Shown here piece by piece: positions 1 to 6,791 of a stretch of DNA of 8,986 nt (within the stretch, counting starts at the first letter, position 1; each line of letters starts with the position of its first letter). This DNA comes from an uncultured Bacilli bacterium. Lineage in GTDB: Bacteria > Bacillota_I > Bacilli_A > RF39 > UBA660. The stretch covers positions 1 to 8,986 of the forward strand of contig CAJUHL010000068.1 in the NCBI GenBank assembly GCA_910586425.1. The letters run 5' to 3'. A program made the translations under genes and the position numbers. The notes under the pieces were generated by a model that saw only the letters and a program-made list of their open reading frames with translations, was not told the DNA's origin and did not search any database.

Positions 1-245
1 GATTTACCCTTATTTTACAAAGAAAAATAGATGTTACATATTTTCAAAATCTGTAATAAAATCCTCGCAGAAATGCAATTTTCTTTTGCTCCATTTTGAC
101 GTGTAGAATATAATAGGCATTGATTATACAACTTTAGTGCATGATGGAAATTTTGAATTTAAAGATAGTTCTGTTCTAGTTTATACATATGATAACACAA
201 TAAATCTAGTATATACGTGAAAACTAACTATCACATGTAAACTAG
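1..245. other. Left edge, no intact gene
   Basis: I see no intact gene here. A short open stretch on the plus strand (107-219) encodes about 37 residues, including LVYTYDN, before a stop. The phrase is faintly like a YD repeat, so this may be older Rhs debris continuing from the pseudogene to its right, but the match is too short to call. A stop at 243-245 closes the frame that carries the first clear Rhs motifs. Confidence 0.4.
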
Positions 246-963
246 GACAGAGTGTTTAAATTAAGAATGGATTTGCCCACAAACAATGATATTATAGGAA
301 TATATGATAGTAGTGATAATGTAGTAGCAAAATATACCTATGATGCATGGGGAATATCAATCCATTTCGGTATAGAAGCTATTATTATGATAAAGAAACT
401 AATCTATATTATTTAAATAGCAGATATTATAATCCTGTTTGGGGTAGATTTATTAATTGTGATAACTTTATTAATAGTAATAAGGACATTATTTCACACA
501 ATTTATATGTATATTGTAGTAATAATCCAATAATAAATTCTGATGTGACTGGATTTGGAATAATAAAATCTATCATCAATATAGGGAAAACGATTTCTAA
601 TACTCTAAAAAATGTAGAAAAAGAAGTACAAAAGATTGTGGCACCTCAAGCATTACCAATACAAAAGCTTTAGATAAAACTTTGATTCGAAATGCAGCAC
701 AAGCTGTCATAATAGTAGAAAATATTCCAAATTCTTCACTAGTATATTTTTATAATCAATCGGTAGAATTGGGGGATTGGAACTATAGAGTACAAAAAAC
801 TGGGATAGAGAGTTGGCGTTCCATTTCTTGGGGAAACTACCCCATTTATTATAGGTGGAGGATATGCAAAATGCAGTAATTATTAGGGGACCATTATTGC
901 GATGATGTGAATGATCATAATAGTATTCAAAGAGGAATAGATATGTTTAATAGTAATAGATAA
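246..963 (+). pseudogene. Rhs/YD-repeat protein C-terminal fragment, frameshifted
   Basis: This is the broken end of an Rhs-type polymorphic toxin or wall-associated protein. Frame 3 carries NDIIGIYDSSDNVVAKYTYD and AWG (282-353). The text then jumps to frame 2, giving GNINPFRYRSYYYDKETNLY and YYLNSRYYNPVWGRF, then NLYVYCSNNP (350-560), which is the classic end of an Rhs core. A stop falls at 671-673. A further stretch is open in frame 1 (from about 640), containing LGDWNYRVQKTGIESWRSI and then a stop at 877-879. A GGGYAKCSNY phrase sits in frame 2 (857-883), and frame 1 resumes with GDHYCDDVNDHNSIQRGI to a stop at 961-963. At least three breaks are needed to read one protein, so it is inactive unless the sequence has errors. 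In this family the part after the core is the variable toxin; here it is not a domain I recognise. The 108-codon open frame starting at 347 has no ribosome binding site and is only a piece of this gene. Confidence 0.85.
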
Positions 964-983
964 GTTTAGGGGTGATTTGAATC

Positions 984-1490
984 ATGAAACATAAAAAATT
1001 AATATTATCTTTAGCAATTGTAATAGCAGTAATATGTTTAAATATTTTTGTGGGATACATTTTAATTAAAAGTGTATTAGAAACTATGTTTGGGAGAAAA
1101 ATAAGTGAGGATACTATTATTAAAAATTTTAATACTAATTATAATTCTTATGTGCAATTTGTTGAAACATTAAGTAAGGAAAACGATATTACATTTAAAA
1201 AAGAAATCCTTTCTTATGATATTATATTATATAAAGATGGAAAATTAGTTAAAATTTTTGATGATGATGAAGAATATAAACAATACAAAGACTCTGTTGA
1301 TATTCTGCAAGAACTAAATATTAATTATGCGGTAAAAGATAATAATAATGTTAGCTTTTCAATTAATTCTATGTTTCGTTTAGGACAATATATTATATAT
1401 ATGAAGAATGATGAAAACTTTCCTCTTAACGATGCAATTGTTTATAAAAAGGAGTTACATGAAAATTGGTATTATGTTGAATTAGAATAA
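984..1490 (+). CDS. Small membrane-anchored protein, possible Rhs immunity protein
   Basis: I do not recognise this 168-aa protein. It has a lysine-containing N-terminus (MKHKK) followed by one hydrophobic segment (about residues 5-29), then a polar, Asn/Asp/Lys/Tyr-rich domain of about 135 residues, so it is probably a single-pass membrane protein with the bulk outside. There is no lipobox cysteine. An AGGGGTG ribosome binding site lies about nine bases before ATG 984. The gene begins 20 bases after the last stop of the Rhs relic and has its own terminator just downstream. In Rhs loci the gene directly after the toxin tail is usually the immunity gene, so that role is inferred from position alone. 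Its frame is intact although the upstream toxin is broken. It could equally be an unrelated hypothetical protein. Confidence 0.75.
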   Translation: MKHKKLILSLAIVIAVICLNIFVGYILIKSVLETMFGRKISEDTIIKNFNTNYNSYVQFVETLSKENDITFKKEILSYDIILYKDGKLVKIFDDDEEYKQYKDSVDILQELNINYAVKDNNNVSFSINSMFRLGQYIIYMKNDENFPLNDAIVYKKELHENWYYVELE

Positions 1491-1500
1491 TCATAATTAA

Positions 1501-1546
1501 AAAGGACTGTTGGAAAATTTAATAAATCTCCAATAGTTCTTTTAGT
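1501..1546 (+). terminator. Intrinsic terminator after the small membrane protein
   Basis: Arms AAAGGACTGTTGGA (1501-1514) and TCCAATAGTTCTTT (1529-1542) pair over 14 positions with two G-U pairs. The loop is 14 bases, and a short T-rich tail follows. It lies 11 bases after the stop at 1490. Confidence 0.7.
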
Positions 1547-1600
1547 TAATTTAAGAAAATGGAAAAAGGACTTCATTATTAACCAAAAGTATAAATAATA

Positions 1601-1810
1601 ATGGGACCATTTGAACTGTATAAATATGGAAACTATGAGACTTATATATCAAGTTGGTATAGTACATATTCATTTAGTCCTTATAATACACATCCTTGGG
1701 TTGGTCGAGGTGGAGGCTATAATTCTGGTAAAATCGGTAATATTTGGGTATTTAGTGTCAATGATGGAGCTGCTGGTGGACCTACTTTTCGTATCGTTTT
1801 AGCTCCATAA
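1601..1810 (+). pseudogene. C-terminal relic resembling FGE/C-type-lectin-like surface protein
   Basis: Sixty-nine residues are open from ATG 1601 to the stop at 1808-1810, but there is no ribosome binding site and the same frame has a stop at 1592-1594. It therefore looks like the 3' end of a lost larger gene. The end runs PWVGRGGGYNSG, then GNIWVFSVNDG, then GGPTFRIVLAP. This RGG..., G.(F/W)xF and FR(V/I)VL pattern is what I know from the C-termini of FGE-sulfatase/C-type-lectin-fold domains and of many Bacillota surface or phage-like proteins (SSWYS...PWF.RGG...FRVVLAP). The fold call is from motif memory only. It could in principle be a short translated protein, but the missing 5' end argues against this. 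Confidence 0.55.
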
Positions 1811-1941
1811 ATGAAATTGCAAGAAATACAACAGTAGTAAAGTATGTCAAATATTAAAGACCATATTTAATAAAACGTATAATAGAAGAAATGATTCCCT
1901 ATCATTGATGTTTTAATCAAACAGAAATAATTTCAAAAAGA

Positions 1942-1970
1942 TAGACTAATACATAAATTTTTGATATAAT
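1942..1970 (+). promoter_or_regulatory. SigA-type promoter for the RNase J gene
   Basis: A perfect -10 TATAAT (1965-1970) lies 17 bases after TAGACT (1942-1947), which matches TTGACA at four of six positions. Initiation would fall near 1977, leaving about 35 bases of leader before ATG 2012. The -10 lies in the loop and right arm of the hairpin, and the -35 overlaps its left arm. Confidence 0.6.
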
Positions 1971-1984
1971 GTATTAGTCTTTTT
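1943..1984 (+). terminator. Perfect 12-bp hairpin with T-run
   Basis: AGACTAATACAT (1943-1954) and ATGTATTAGTCT (1969-1980) are perfect inverted repeats with a 14-base loop, followed by TTTT. This fits an intrinsic terminator for anything reading in from the left. It overlaps the promoter proposed for the RNase J gene, so the same DNA may end one transcript and start the next. Confidence 0.6.
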
Positions 1985-2011
1985 ATGTATATAAAAAAGA
2001 AAGGAGTATTT

Positions 2012-3658
2012 ATGAGTAAAATTAAAATATTTAGTCTGGGTGGACTAAATGAAAACGGAAAGAATATGTATGTGGTTGAAGTAGACAAAGATATATTCGT
2101 ATTAGACGCGGGATTAAAATATGCAGATGATAAAATGTTGGGTGTTGACTATATCATTCCTAACTTTGATTATCTAAAAGAAAATAAAAAAAATATCAAA
2201 GGTATTTTTGTGACACATGGCCATGATAGTCAAATGGGAGCAATCCCTGATATATTAAGAGAAATACCAGAACTAAATATCTATGGAACAGCCTTTACCA
2301 TTGAAATTATTAAAAATGAATTAGAAGATGAGGGAATTTTAAATGCCCGTCTGCATACCATTCTTCCCCATAAAAAAATCAATTTTGGGGCAGTTTCTAT
2401 CTTTCCTGTTTCTTTGACACATTCAGTCCCAGGAACCGTTGGTTATGTTATTAATACAAACGATGGAGCCATTGTTTATACAGGTAACTTTGTATTTGAT
2501 CAATCGATGATGGGAGCATACAAAACGGACATTGGGAAACTTGCCTATGTTGGAAAACAAGGTGTGTTGTGTTTAATGAGTGAATCGTTATATGCAGATA
2601 AAAGGGGATATACTTCTCCAAACAATCGTACAACATCTATCATTCGTGAAACATTAGATCAAAGTGATGGTCGTATTTTATTCAATATTTTTCAAGCACA
2701 AGTATATCGCATTCAAGAATTGTTCAATGAAATTATGCATACAGATCGTAACGTTGTTATAATGGGGAAAAAGATGGAGGCCATCATTCAAAAAGCCATT
2801 GATATGGGATTTATTTCTTTTGATAAAAAAAGATTAACCAATATTCATCATCTTCATGATTCCAATATTGTTGTCTTGATATCAGATGAAAGAGAAAAAC
2901 CATTTTCGAATATCGCACGTATTATTAAAGGATATGATAAATTCATTAAAATTACCCCTGAAGATACCGTTGTATTTGCATCTCCTGTATATGAGGGAAT
3001 GGAAAAAAGTGCTACGAAAGTATTTGATGATATCGCTAAAATTGGCTCTAATTTAGTCATTATTCCAACGAAAAAATACTTGGGACATCATGCTTCTAGT
3101 GAAGATTTAATGATGATGCTCAACTTAATGAACCCAGCTTATTATTTTCCAGTCATTGGTGAATATCGACATCAAGTCGCAAATGCCAAGGCAGCGGTTA
3201 CTATGGGGTATCCAGAAGATCACATTTTATTACAACTAAACGGAGATGTGGTAACATTAGAAAATGGTAGTTTGAAACCAGAAAATGAAAAGGTAAAAGT
3301 AGACGAAATTCTAATTGATGGAAAAACCGTTGGAGATATTGGAGAATTGGTTTTAAAAGATAGAGAGTTGTTAAGTGAAAATGGAATTGTCATTGTAAGC
3401 GCAACTTTAGATCGTACAACCAAAGAAGTGCTTGCTGGGCCAGAAATATTAACAAGGGGCTTTATTTATGTAAAAGATAATATTGATTTGATCAAAGAAG
3501 CAGAAAAAATATCAATAGAAGTCATACGGGAAAATAGCAAGCCAAACTATGTAGATTTTAATAAAATCAAATCAGGAATCAGAGATCAATTAGGAAAATA
3601 TCTTTATCAAGAAACAGAATGTAAACCTATGATTTTAATTGTGATTCAAGAAGTATAA
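2012..3658 (+). CDS. rnjB: RNase J family protein, catalytically degenerate (J2-like)
   Basis: This 548-aa protein aligns along its full length with RNase J, the metallo-beta-lactamase/beta-CASP 5'-3' exo- and endoribonuclease of mRNA decay (usual length about 555). Landmarks are GGLNENGKNMYVVE (10-23), DAGLKYADDKMLG (32-44), THGHDSQMGAIP (68-79), LTHSVPGTVG (135-144), a beta-CASP region, LGHHASSEDL (357-366), GEYRH (383-387) and GPEILTRGF (476-484). Several catalytic positions are lost. HxHxDH reads H69-G-H71-D-S-Q, the TGDF aspartate is Asn159, and PVHGEYR reads P380-V-I-G. H137 and H360 remain. Loss at these sites is typical of RNase J2, which partners the active J1, so a structural or RNA-binding role in a J1/J2 complex is inferred; J1 is not in the window. 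The start at 2012 has AAAGGAG eight bases upstream, whereas the in-frame ATG at 1985 has no such site and lies at the hairpin tail. The next gene follows 55 bases on, without a terminator. Confidence 0.9.
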   Translation: MSKIKIFSLGGLNENGKNMYVVEVDKDIFVLDAGLKYADDKMLGVDYIIPNFDYLKENKKNIKGIFVTHGHDSQMGAIPDILREIPELNIYGTAFTIEIIKNELEDEGILNARLHTILPHKKINFGAVSIFPVSLTHSVPGTVGYVINTNDGAIVYTGNFVFDQSMMGAYKTDIGKLAYVGKQGVLCLMSESLYADKRGYTSPNNRTTSIIRETLDQSDGRILFNIFQAQVYRIQELFNEIMHTDRNVVIMGKKMEAIIQKAIDMGFISFDKKRLTNIHHLHDSNIVVLISDEREKPFSNIARIIKGYDKFIKITPEDTVVFASPVYEGMEKSATKVFDDIAKIGSNLVIIPTKKYLGHHASSEDLMMMLNLMNPAYYFPVIGEYRHQVANAKAAVTMGYPEDHILLQLNGDVVTLENGSLKPENEKVKVDEILIDGKTVGDIGELVLKDRELLSENGIVIVSATLDRTTKEVLAGPEILTRGFIYVKDNIDLIKEAEKISIEVIRENSKPNYVDFNKIKSGIRDQLGKYLYQETECKPMILIVIQEV

Positions 3659-3713
3659 TTTTTGGTACAAATAGAATTGTGATATGCATAAGAGTATTTA
3701 GAGGTGGAAGTTT

Positions 3714-4136
3714 ATGAATCTAAAATCAAAAACAATATTGCAAGAACTAAAAGAGAATCGAACCCAGCTTTTGGATTTAACACTTGGGCATGATGAACCA
3801 AACCATATTGCAAATCGTATATCAAGAAAATGCCAACACCCAATTTATTATTGTCATGGTTTTTTCAAAGCACCTAATTCTTTCAAGAATGAGATAGAAC
3901 CGAAAATGACAACAAAGGCTGATTGTGATTATTGCTTATTACAATGTTTGGAATGTGGCAGTTTTAAAGCAATCGATAAATGTAGAAAAGAGGGTTTTGT
4001 TGTTCCAAAATCACTCATTATTATTTCGCCAAACGCTTTTGAAGAAGTACGAGAAGAATATTTGGATATTTGTTTGATTCGAAGTGAACATCAAATCGTA
4101 AAAAAATTTAGAAAAGAATACGCGACGAAATTATGA
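3714..4136 (+). CDS. Cysteine-rich protein of unknown function, possible zinc binding
   Basis: I do not recognise this 140-aa soluble protein. It has no signal peptide or membrane segment. Seven cysteines are clustered in the middle: C40 and C47 (with H42 and H48 close by), C71-x2-C74, C78-x2-C81 and C90. Paired CxxC motifs of this kind usually bind zinc, which is inferred here. The N-terminal 40 residues look helical and charged (KSKTILQELKENRTQLLDL), and the C-terminal third (from about 98) holds a hydrophobic strand, SLIIIS, followed by a charged segment. A GAGGTGG ribosome binding site precedes ATG 3714. The gene lies 55 bases after the RNase J gene and ends at a terminator, so the two are probably co-transcribed, suggesting but not proving a link to RNA metabolism. 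Confidence 0.8.
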   Translation: MNLKSKTILQELKENRTQLLDLTLGHDEPNHIANRISRKCQHPIYYCHGFFKAPNSFKNEIEPKMTTKADCDYCLLQCLECGSFKAIDKCRKEGFVVPKSLIIISPNAFEEVREEYLDICLIRSEHQIVKKFRKEYATKL

Positions 4137-4147
4137 ATGAAATACTG

Positions 4148-4180
4148 AAAGAACATGTGTGAAATGTTCTTTTTATTTAT
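4148..4180 (+). terminator. Intrinsic terminator after the cysteine-rich gene
   Basis: AAAGAACAT (4148-4156) and ATGTTCTTT (4164-4172) form a perfect 9-bp stem with a 7-base loop, followed by TTATTTAT. It closes the RNase J/cysteine-rich transcription unit. Confidence 0.8.
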
Positions 4181-4283
4181 CTTCATTTGAACTTTGCAGT
4201 ATGACAATCATTTGGATGTTCTCACCTTGGATGACAATGAAATTAGAATCATGCATAGACTATTCTTTTTATTTAAAATAAGG

Positions 4284-4289
4284 TATAAT
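4284..4289 (+). promoter_or_regulatory. -10 box for the cysteine desulfurase operon
   Basis: TATAAT sits 16 bases before ATG 4306. No good -35 is visible at 16-18 bases upstream (TATTCT at 4261-4266 is a poor match). If used, the leader would be only about ten bases and would begin near the AAGGTGAG ribosome binding site. The 125 bases between the preceding terminator and this box show nothing else I can name. Confidence 0.45.
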
Positions 4290-4305
4290 GAAAAAGGTGA
4301 GTGCT

Positions 4306-5439
4306 ATGATATATTTAGACTATTCGGCAACCACGCCAGTTCATAAAGAAGTACTGGATAGTTTTGTTGCTGTTACAACTGAAAAAATAGGAAATCCCAA
4401 TTCTTTACATCGATTAGGGGTAGAAGCCAAACAACTAGAACTGCAGGCAACCAATCAAATCGCAACCATTCTTGGCTGCAAAACAAGTGAAATCATATAT
4501 ACCAGTGGTGCCAGTGAAGCCAATAATATGGCCATTAAAGGAGTTGCAATGCAATATGCGAACCGTGGAAAGCATATCATCACAACTCATTTAGAACATT
4601 CTTCAATTTATGGTCCACTTTCCTATTTAGAAAAAAAGGGATTTACGATCGATTATGTGAAAACAGATGCATCAGGAATTGTTGATTTAGAGGCTTTAAA
4701 ACAGGTTTTAAAAAACGATACAATTCTAGTGAGTGTTGCATCTGTCAATAGTGAAACAGGATTACGTCAACCGATTGAAGAGATTGCAGTACTATTAAAA
4801 CAGTATCCAAAATGCTTTTTTCATGTAGATATGACACAAAGTATAGGCAAAATTCGTATACCGTTAGAAAATATAGATTTGGTTAGCTTTTCAGCCCATA
4901 AATTTTATGGTATGAAAGGAATCGGTTGTTTAATCAAAAAGGAAAACGTTTCTTTAGAACCCCTGATTCATGGAGGAAAAAGTACCACTCCTTTTCGTGC
5001 TGGAACACCTGCTTTACCACTGATTGTATCAACAGCCAAAGCTCTTCGCCTTGCAAATGAAACATTAGAAGAAACTTTCCAAAAAGTGACAAGGTATAGT
5101 AGGCTATTAGAAGAAAAATTAAAAACATATCCCAATGTCATTGTCAATCATAATTCCTTTTGTATCCCCCATATTCTAAATATAAGTGTAATGCATGTAA
5201 AACCAGAAACCATGTTACATGCATTAGAGGAAAAAGATATTTACATCTCCACCCAAAGTGCTTGTTCTAGTGGACATAAGGTAAGTCGAGCAGTATTAGA
5301 ACTTTCCAAAAAGGAAGAGATTGCCTCCCATAGTCTTCGGATTAGTTTATCTGGAATCACGAAAGAAGAAGAGTTACAAACTTTTTTGACACAGTTTGAC
5401 ATTTGTTACCACCAATTGGATTTGGGGAAAAACACATGA
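4306..5439 (+). CDS. Cysteine desulfurase (NifS/IscS family)
   Basis: This 377-aa PLP enzyme takes sulfur from L-cysteine as an enzyme persulfide and passes it on for Fe-S clusters or tRNA thiolation. The start YLDYSATTPV matches the family. Visible key residues are H98 in LEHSS (stacks on PLP), D175 and Q178 in HVDMTQSIGK, the Schiff-base lysine K199 in SAHKFYG, R231 in RAGTPA, and the sulfur-carrying C320 in STQSACSSG. The SSG loop after the cysteine is the group I form. The length is normal and nothing is missing. ATG 4306 is preferred because AAGGTGAG lies just upstream and MIYLD is the usual N-terminus; the in-frame ATG at 4288 overlaps the -10 box. No scaffold (IscU/SufU), ThiI or MnmA gene is adjacent, so its sulfur acceptor is unknown. 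Its stop overlaps the start of the pentapeptide gene. Confidence 0.95.
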   Translation: MIYLDYSATTPVHKEVLDSFVAVTTEKIGNPNSLHRLGVEAKQLELQATNQIATILGCKTSEIIYTSGASEANNMAIKGVAMQYANRGKHIITTHLEHSSIYGPLSYLEKKGFTIDYVKTDASGIVDLEALKQVLKNDTILVSVASVNSETGLRQPIEEIAVLLKQYPKCFFHVDMTQSIGKIRIPLENIDLVSFSAHKFYGMKGIGCLIKKENVSLEPLIHGGKSTTPFRAGTPALPLIVSTAKALRLANETLEETFQKVTRYSRLLEEKLKTYPNVIVNHNSFCIPHILNISVMHVKPETMLHALEEKDIYISTQSACSSGHKVSRAVLELSKKEEIASHSLRISLSGITKEEELQTFLTQFDICYHQLDLGKNT

Positions 5440-6005
5440 TATGGGAAGAACAAATTTGTAATCAAACTTTGAAACAACTGGATCAAACCAATCTTTCAGG
5501 GATGGAATTTAATCATTGCATATTTGAAAATATAACATTTGAAACATGTCATTTAGAAAAAACAAAATGGAACCAATGTAAATTTATTAATTGTGATTTA
5601 TCCAATAGTAAATGGGAAAATGTGTGTTTTTATGACTGTCTTTTAGAAAGTTGTAAATGTCAAGGAACAGACTTTTGGGATACATTTTGGAAAAATTGTA
5701 AACTGACAGACTGTAATTTTAACTATGCAACCCTCGTGAATAATGAAATGCGAAATACCACTTGGATACATTGTAATTGTAAAGAAACAAAAATCCAAAC
5801 TTGTATATGGAAACAAGTGACATTTGATCAAGTATCCTTTCAAAATGCAGAATGGATTTCAACATCTTATGCAAGTATAGATATGACGACTTGTAACTTG
5901 AGTGGCATCCATGTAACATTAGATTGTCTAGAGGATATGATAGTCAGTCCCATTCAAGCCTGTGAACTTTCCAAACTATTGGGTATTCAGATTCAAGATA
6001 AGTAA
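5436..6005 (+). CDS. Pentapeptide-repeat protein, Cys- and Trp-rich
   Basis: This 189-aa protein carries pentapeptide-like repeats over about residues 18-157. A central F/L/W recurs every five residues (GMEFNHCIFENITFETCHLE, CKFINCDLSNSKW, CKLTDCNFNYATL), as in the right-handed quadrilateral beta-helix of Qnr/McbG-like proteins. A non-repeat tail, DCLEDMIVSPIQACELSKLL, resembles the C-terminal cap of single-domain pentapeptide proteins. It has 17 cysteines and 8 tryptophans, which is unusual. ATG 5436 overlaps the desulfurase stop as ATGA and has GGGGA seven bases upstream, so the two genes are probably translationally coupled; the in-frame TTG at 5403 lies inside the desulfurase gene and is less likely. 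The function is unknown. DNA mimicry against gyrase is known for some family members but is not shown here. A terminator follows. Confidence 0.85.
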   Translation: MIWEEQICNQTLKQLDQTNLSGMEFNHCIFENITFETCHLEKTKWNQCKFINCDLSNSKWENVCFYDCLLESCKCQGTDFWDTFWKNCKLTDCNFNYATLVNNEMRNTTWIHCNCKETKIQTCIWKQVTFDQVSFQNAEWISTSYASIDMTTCNLSGIHVTLDCLEDMIVSPIQACELSKLLGIQIQDK

Positions 6006-6040
6006 AATTCTTTTGTACATACAAAGGAATTTTTTCTTTG
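6004..6040 (+). terminator. Intrinsic terminator after the pentapeptide gene
   Basis: AATTCTTTTGT (6006-6016) pairs with ACAAAGGAATT (6021-6031) with one G-U pair and a 4-base loop. The stem can extend by two A-T pairs into the stop codon. TTTTCTTT follows. Confidence 0.8.
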
Positions 6041-6058
6041 ATATGGCAAAAAAGTCAT

Positions 6059-6085
6059 TTGGAGTAAAGAAAACTATAGTATAAT
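6059..6085 (+). promoter_or_regulatory. Promoter of the two-component operon
   Basis: TATAAT (6080-6085) is a perfect -10 box, 19 bases before ATG 6105. The best -35 nearby is TTGGAG (6059-6064), with a short 15-base spacer and three of six consensus matches, so the promoter may be weak or need an activator. I see no clear direct repeat for self-binding by the regulator. Confidence 0.5.
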
Positions 6086-6104
6086 AAAATAAGGAGTGAA
6101 ACAA

Positions 6105-6791
6105 ATGGGAAAAATATTAATTGTAGAAGACGATGAATCCATTCGGTTGGGATTAAAATATTATTTAGAACAAGAAAATTTTGAAACCGTTTTGGCAGAA
6201 AGCAAGGGACAAGCTCAACAATTGTTTTCCAAAGAAATTGATTTGATATTATTGGATATCAATTTACCAGACGGAAATGGCTTTGATTTTTTGAAAGAAT
6301 GCAAACGACAAAGAGATATCCCAATTATATTTTTAACCGCCAATGATTTAGAAGTATCAATCGTAATGGGCTTGGATATGGGGGCAGATGATTATATTAC
6401 CAAACCATTTAAAGCCAGAGAATTGGTATCACGCATCAAAAGTGTCTTAAGGAGAACCACAACACAAACTGAATCAAGTACCATACACATTCAAGATATC
6501 ACAATTGATTTGAAACAAGCAAAAGTGTTTAAAAAAGATGTTGATGTTATGTTGACTGCTTTGGAATATAAAATTTTATTGATATTCGCACTCAATCCAG
6601 GAATTGTGTTTAGTCGTGAAAAGATACTAGCAGATATATGGGATGTCAATGAAGATTATGTGAATGACAATACATTGACAGTTTATATCAAACGAATTCG
6701 TGAAAAAATAGAAGACAATCCCAATCAGCCCCATATTATTGAAACTGTAAGAGGAATCGGATATAAAATAGGGGAAATTTATGAAAAATAA
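6105..6791 (+). CDS. OmpR/PhoB-family response regulator
   Basis: This 228-aa transcription factor has an N-terminal receiver domain (about 2-116) and a C-terminal winged-helix DNA-binding domain (about 125-223). Acidic residues E8-D9-D10 (LIVEDDES), phosphoacceptor D51 (LLDINLPDG), T78 (FLTAN) and K100 (DDYITKPF) are all present, so it should be phosphorylated normally. The recognition region NDNTLTVYIKRIREKI and the RGIGYKI wing fit the OmpR class. ATG 6105 is chosen because AAGGAG ends eight bases before it; the GTG at 6096 would overlap that site. The kinase gene overlaps its 3' end by 11 bases, making the pair a cognate operon. What it regulates is not visible; no transporter or resistance gene lies next to it. 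Confidence 0.95.
   Translation: MGKILIVEDDESIRLGLKYYLEQENFETVLAESKGQAQQLFSKEIDLILLDINLPDGNGFDFLKECKRQRDIPIIFLTANDLEVSIVMGLDMGADDYITKPFKARELVSRIKSVLRRTTTQTESSTIHIQDITIDLKQAKVFKKDVDVMLTALEYKILLIFALNPGIVFSREKILADIWDVNEDYVNDNTLTVYIKRIREKIEDNPNQPHIIETVRGIGYKIGEIYEK

Noticed and set aside
96..114. TTGACG and TATAAT as a promoter
   Set aside because: The spacer is only 7 bases, far too short for a sigma-A promoter.
1601..1810. A diversity-generating retroelement target in this window
   Set aside because: There is no reverse transcriptase and no template repeat here; only the domain type hints at it.
1890..1906. AATGAT/ATCATT inverted repeat as a terminator
   Set aside because: The 6-bp A/T-rich stem has no T-run directly after it.
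1985..2011. Upstream in-frame ATG for the RNase J gene
   Set aside because: It has no ribosome binding site and lies at the end of the hairpin and near the predicted transcript start; the ATG at 2012 has AAAGGAG and matches the family N-terminus.
2451..3423. Minus-strand open frames within the RNase J gene
   Set aside because: They lie opposite a strongly conserved gene, have no family resemblance, and are explained as shadows.
6096..6104. GTG start for the response regulator
   Set aside because: It overlaps the AAGGAG site that serves ATG 6105, and the family begins directly with MGKILIVED-like sequence.
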